Shown in pieces: positions 5,089 to 7,539 of a DNA stretch of 7,539 bases; the first letter of the stretch is position 1; each line of letters begins with the position of its first letter. A program made the translations under genes and the position numbers. The stretch comes from Actinomycetota bacterium. GTDB lineage: Bacteria; Actinomycetota; Actinomycetes; Mycobacteriales; Mycobacteriaceae. The DNA lies in NCBI GenBank assembly GCA_005787665.1, contig SYAB01000304.1:1-7539 (forward strand). Direction: 5' to 3'. The notes beneath the pieces are model-generated. The model did not search any database and was not told where the DNA came from. It saw only the letters and a list, made by a program, of their open reading frames with translations.

Positions 5089-6560
5089 ACACCTCATTGC
5101 GACGGATCTCGATGACCGTGATGGCCTTGGTCGTGCTGCTGCTGATCAACGCCACGATCACCCAGGTCTTCCGGGCCGATGGTCTGCGCAGCGACCCGCG
5201 AAATCAACGGGTGCTGCTCGACGAGTACTCCCGACAGCGCGGTCAGATCACCGCCGGCGGCCAACTGCTGGCCTACTCGCTGTCCACCAACGGCCGATTC
5301 CGGTACCTGCGGGTCTACCCGGAGCCGTTCGCCTACGCACCGGTCACCGGCTTCTACTCGCTGCGGTTCTCTAGCAGCGGTCTGGAACGGGCCGAGGACC
5401 AGATTCTCAACGGCTCCGACGAGCGTCTGTTCGGCAAACGGCTGGCCGACTTCTTCACCGGTCGCGACCCCCGCGGGGGCAACGTCGACACCACGATCGT
5501 GCCCCGTGTGCAGCAGGCCGCCTGGGAGGCGCTGGCGCAGGGTTGCAACGGCGGGTGCAAGGGGTCGGTGGTGGCCCTCGAGCCGTCCACCGGAAAGGTC
5601 CTCGCGCTGGTGTCAGCGCCGTCCTATGACCCCAACCTGCTGTCCACCCATGACACCGAGGCCCAGGGGAGGACCTGGCAGGAATTGCGGGACCAGCCCG
5701 GCTCTCCGCTGACCAACCGCGCCATCTCCGAGCGCTACCCACCGGGATCCACGTTCAAGGTCATCACCACCGCCGCCGCGTTACAGGCCGGGATGAGCGA
5801 GAACGAACAGCTCACCGCGGCCGCGCAGATCCCGCTGCCCAACAGCACTGCAACGCTGGAGAACTACGGCGGAACACCGTGCGGCACCGCCCCGACGGCA
5901 CCGCTGCGGGAGGCCTTCGAGCGGTCCTGCAACACCGCCTTCGTCCAACTCGGGATTCGTATCGGGGGCGAGGCGCTGCGCAGCACCGCCGACGCCTTCG
6001 GGTTCGACAGCCCACCCGCGGCGATACCCCTGCAGGTCGCCGAGTCCACCGTCGGCCCGATGCCCGACGCCGCCGCCGTGGGCATGTCGAGCATGGGACA
6101 AAAGGACGTCGCGGTGACACCGCTGCAGAACGCGATGATCGCGGCGGCGATCGCCAATGCCGGGGTGGTCATGCAGCCCTATCTGGTTGATCGCCTCGAG
6201 GGCCCCGACCTCGCCGATATCAGCACCACGACGCCGCAGGAGCAACGTCGCGCGGTTTCGGCCCAGGTCGCGGCTAAGCTAACGGATTTGATGGTCGGCG
6301 CCGAAAAGTTCACCCAGCAGAACGGGGCGATCCCCGGCGTGCAGATCGCCTCCAAGACCGGAACCGCCGAGCACGGCCCCGATCCGCGCAACACCCCACC
6401 GCATGCCTGGTACATCGCCTTCGCTCCGGTGCAGAACCCGAAGGTGGCTGTCGCGGTGCTGGTGGAGAACGGCGGAGACCGGCTGTCGGCGACCGGCGGG
6501 GCGCTGGCCGCACCGATCGGCCGGGCCACCATCGCCGCTGCGCTGCAGGAGGCGCCGTGA
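5085..6560 (+). CDS. pbpA: PbpA, class B penicillin-binding transpeptidase
   Basis: Cross-links peptidoglycan peptides outside the membrane, target of beta-lactams, and partner of the SEDS protein RodA. It has 491 residues, the same as M. tuberculosis Rv0016c. A short basic N-terminus (RRIS) is followed by a membrane anchor (about 9-28). The PBP dimerisation region runs to about 140, and the transpeptidase domain follows. Catalytic motifs are S222-T-F-K225, S281-C-N283 and K424-T-G-T427. Cysteine pairs C154/C158 and C266/C282 probably form disulfides. PknB phosphorylation at T312 and T437 is reported in M. tuberculosis; T437 is present but A312 replaces the other. The ATG at 5085 overlaps the rodA stop (ATGA) and has an extended ribosome binding site. 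The open frame upstream to 3768 is only rodA read in another frame. pknA follows after 13 bases. Confidence 0.96.
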   Translation: MNTSLRRISMTVMALVVLLLINATITQVFRADGLRSDPRNQRVLLDEYSRQRGQITAGGQLLAYSLSTNGRFRYLRVYPEPFAYAPVTGFYSLRFSSSGLERAEDQILNGSDERLFGKRLADFFTGRDPRGGNVDTTIVPRVQQAAWEALAQGCNGGCKGSVVALEPSTGKVLALVSAPSYDPNLLSTHDTEAQGRTWQELRDQPGSPLTNRAISERYPPGSTFKVITTAAALQAGMSENEQLTAAAQIPLPNSTATLENYGGTPCGTAPTAPLREAFERSCNTAFVQLGIRIGGEALRSTADAFGFDSPPAAIPLQVAESTVGPMPDAAAVGMSSMGQKDVAVTPLQNAMIAAAIANAGVVMQPYLVDRLEGPDLADISTTTPQEQRRAVSAQVAAKLTDLMVGAEKFTQQNGAIPGVQIASKTGTAEHGPDPRNTPPHAWYIAFAPVQNPKVAVAVLVENGGDRLSATGGALAAPIGRATIAAALQEAP

Positions 6561-6577
6561 TGCGAGGCAAGTCATGA
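6547..6577 (+). other. 5-codon bridging mini-ORF with perfect Shine-Dalgarno between pbpA and pknA
   Basis: AGGAGG at 6547-6552 is 7 bases before an ATG at 6560, which shares its A with the pbpA stop (TGATG). The frame reads Met-Arg-Gly-Lys-Ser and stops with the TGA at 6575-6577, which overlaps the pknA start as ATGA. A GTG at 6557 in the same frame could also start it. The arrangement would carry ribosomes from pbpA to pknA. Alternatively, the AGGAGG is simply pbpA coding sequence and pknA uses its own GAGG at 6564-6567, 6 bases from its ATG. Confidence 0.35.
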
Positions 6578-7539
6578 GCCCCCGCGTCGGAGTCACACTC
6601 TCCGGCCGCTACCGGCTGCAACGGCTGATCGCGACCGGGGGAATGGGCCAGGTGTGGGAGGCTACCGACAGCCGGCTGGGCCGCCGGGTCGCCGTCAAGG
6701 TGCTCAAGCAAGAGTTCTCCTCCGATCCGGAGTTCTTGGAGCGCTTTCGCGCCGAAGCCCGCACTGTGGCCATGCTCAACCATCCGGGGATTGCCGCGGT
6801 GCATGACTATGGCGAGACGGATATGGACGGGGAAGGCCGCACCGCCTACCTGGTGATGGAGCTGATCAACGGTGAGCCGCTCAACTCGGTGATCAAGCGG
6901 ACCGGACGGCTTTCGCTGCGGCACTCCCTGGACATGCTCGAGCAGACCGGGCGGGCGCTGCAGGTGGCCCACGCGGCGGGCCTGGTGCACCGCGACGTCA
7001 AACCCGGCAACATCCTCATCACCCCCACCGGACAGGTGAAGCTGACCGACTTCGGTATCGCCAAGGCCGTCGACGCCGCACCGGTCACCCAGACCGGCAT
7101 GGTGATGGGCACAGCGCAGTACATCGCCCCCGAGCAAGCCCTCGGACAGGACGCCACCGCCGCCAGCGACGTCTACTCGCTGGGAGTCGTCGGCTACGAA
7201 GCGGTGTCGGGCAAGCGGCCGTTCGTGGGCGACGGTGCGCTGACCGTCGCGATGAAGCACATCAAAGAGACTCCGGCGCCGCTGCCGCCGGACCTTCCGC
7301 CCAATGTGCGCGAACTCATCGAGATCACCCTGGTGAAGAACCCGGGCATGCGATATCGCAGTGGCGGCCAGTTCGCCGACGCGGTGGCCGCTGTCCGCTC
7401 GGGCCGACGGCCGCCGCGGCCCAACTCCGCACCCACCATCAAGGCCACGCCGGCGGCGATCCCCGGCGCGCAGCGTGCCGCTGTGGAGGCCGCGCGCGCG
7501 GCCCGCGCTACACCGGCGGCCCGTCCGCGCACCGCCGCC
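6574..7539 (+). CDS. pknA: PknA, membrane Ser/Thr protein kinase (3' end missing)
   Basis: Hanks-type kinase phosphorylating division and wall-synthesis proteins (FipA, FtsZ, Wag31 and others are reported for M. tuberculosis Rv0015c). The window holds the first 322 codons with no stop; the M. tuberculosis protein has about 431 residues. Kinase features in order: glycine-rich loop ATGGMGQV (20-27), ATP-binding lysine K42 in VAVK, helix-C E61, H139-R-D141 with K143 and N146, D159-F-G161, activation-loop T172 and T174, T180 in the GT motif, and A185-P-E187. All catalytic residues are intact. From about 277 an Arg/Pro/Ala-rich juxtamembrane linker begins. The membrane helix and outer tail should lie past the window end. 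The ATG at 6574 gives MSPRVGVTL, identical to the family start, with GAGG at 6564-6567. pknB normally follows. Confidence 0.96.
   Translation, partial: MSPRVGVTLSGRYRLQRLIATGGMGQVWEATDSRLGRRVAVKVLKQEFSSDPEFLERFRAEARTVAMLNHPGIAAVHDYGETDMDGEGRTAYLVMELINGEPLNSVIKRTGRLSLRHSLDMLEQTGRALQVAHAAGLVHRDVKPGNILITPTGQVKLTDFGIAKAVDAAPVTQTGMVMGTAQYIAPEQALGQDATAASDVYSLGVVGYEAVSGKRPFVGDGALTVAMKHIKETPAPLPPDLPPNVRELIEITLVKNPGMRYRSGGQFADAVAAVRSGRRPPRPNSAPTIKATPAAIPGAQRAAVEAARAARATPAARPRTAA

Noticed and set aside
6310..7260. Minus-strand open frame of about 316 codons opposite pbpA and pknA
   Set aside because: A shadow of two strongly conserved genes. The His/Gly/Arg-rich product shows no domain.
1..7539. Search for an undescribed defence, mobile or biosynthetic system
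   Set aside because: All coding space is taken by six recognised core genes of the mycobacterial division and kinase cluster; there are no transposase, integrase, CRISPR or unusual-composition segments.

Overview
The window is the start of the cell-division and peptidoglycan-synthesis Ser/Thr-phosphorylation cluster of a mycobacterium. The composition is very GC-rich. The proteins read almost residue for residue like the Mycobacterium tuberculosis products that I remember (FhaA, FhaB/FipA, PstP, RodA, PbpA, PknA), and the gene order is the same. The species cannot be named from the sequence. Several differences from the M. tuberculosis proteins suggest another member of the genus or a close relative.

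Layout. Positions 1-27 hold the 5' end of a tRNA-Leu gene on the minus strand, running out of the window. Positions 28-220 form a divergent control region with candidate promoters for the tRNA and for fhaA, and a repeated GGGTCT-type motif. On the plus strand follow fhaA (221-1639); a 124-base gap with a candidate internal promoter; fhaB/fipA (1764-2231); pstP (2228-3688); rodA (3685-5088); pbpA (5085-6560); and pknA (from 6574, cut by the window end at 322 codons). From fhaB to pbpA each gene overlaps the next by 4 bases (GTGA, GTGA, ATGA). pbpA and pknA are separated by 13 bases that contain a tiny 5-codon reading frame with a perfect Shine-Dalgarno sequence. In M. tuberculosis pknB follows pknA; here it would lie beyond the window.

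How the genes work together. PknA (with PknB) phosphorylates division and wall-synthesis proteins on threonine. PstP is the matching PP2C phosphatase in the same membrane. FhaA and FhaB carry FHA domains that bind phosphothreonine and turn kinase activity into protein assembly at the septum and poles. RodA (SEDS glycosyltransferase) and PbpA (class B transpeptidase) form the polymerase/cross-linking pair being controlled.

No mobile element, CRISPR array or foreign gene is visible. This is core chromosome, not an accessory island, and I found no new multi-gene system. The best leads are translational: the 5-codon frame bridging pbpA and pknA, and a well-placed internal ribosome binding site in fhaA that would make a form lacking the N-terminal domain. 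Also worth checking are the Tyr-rich disordered linker of FhaA and the loss of three phosphosites reported in M. tuberculosis.
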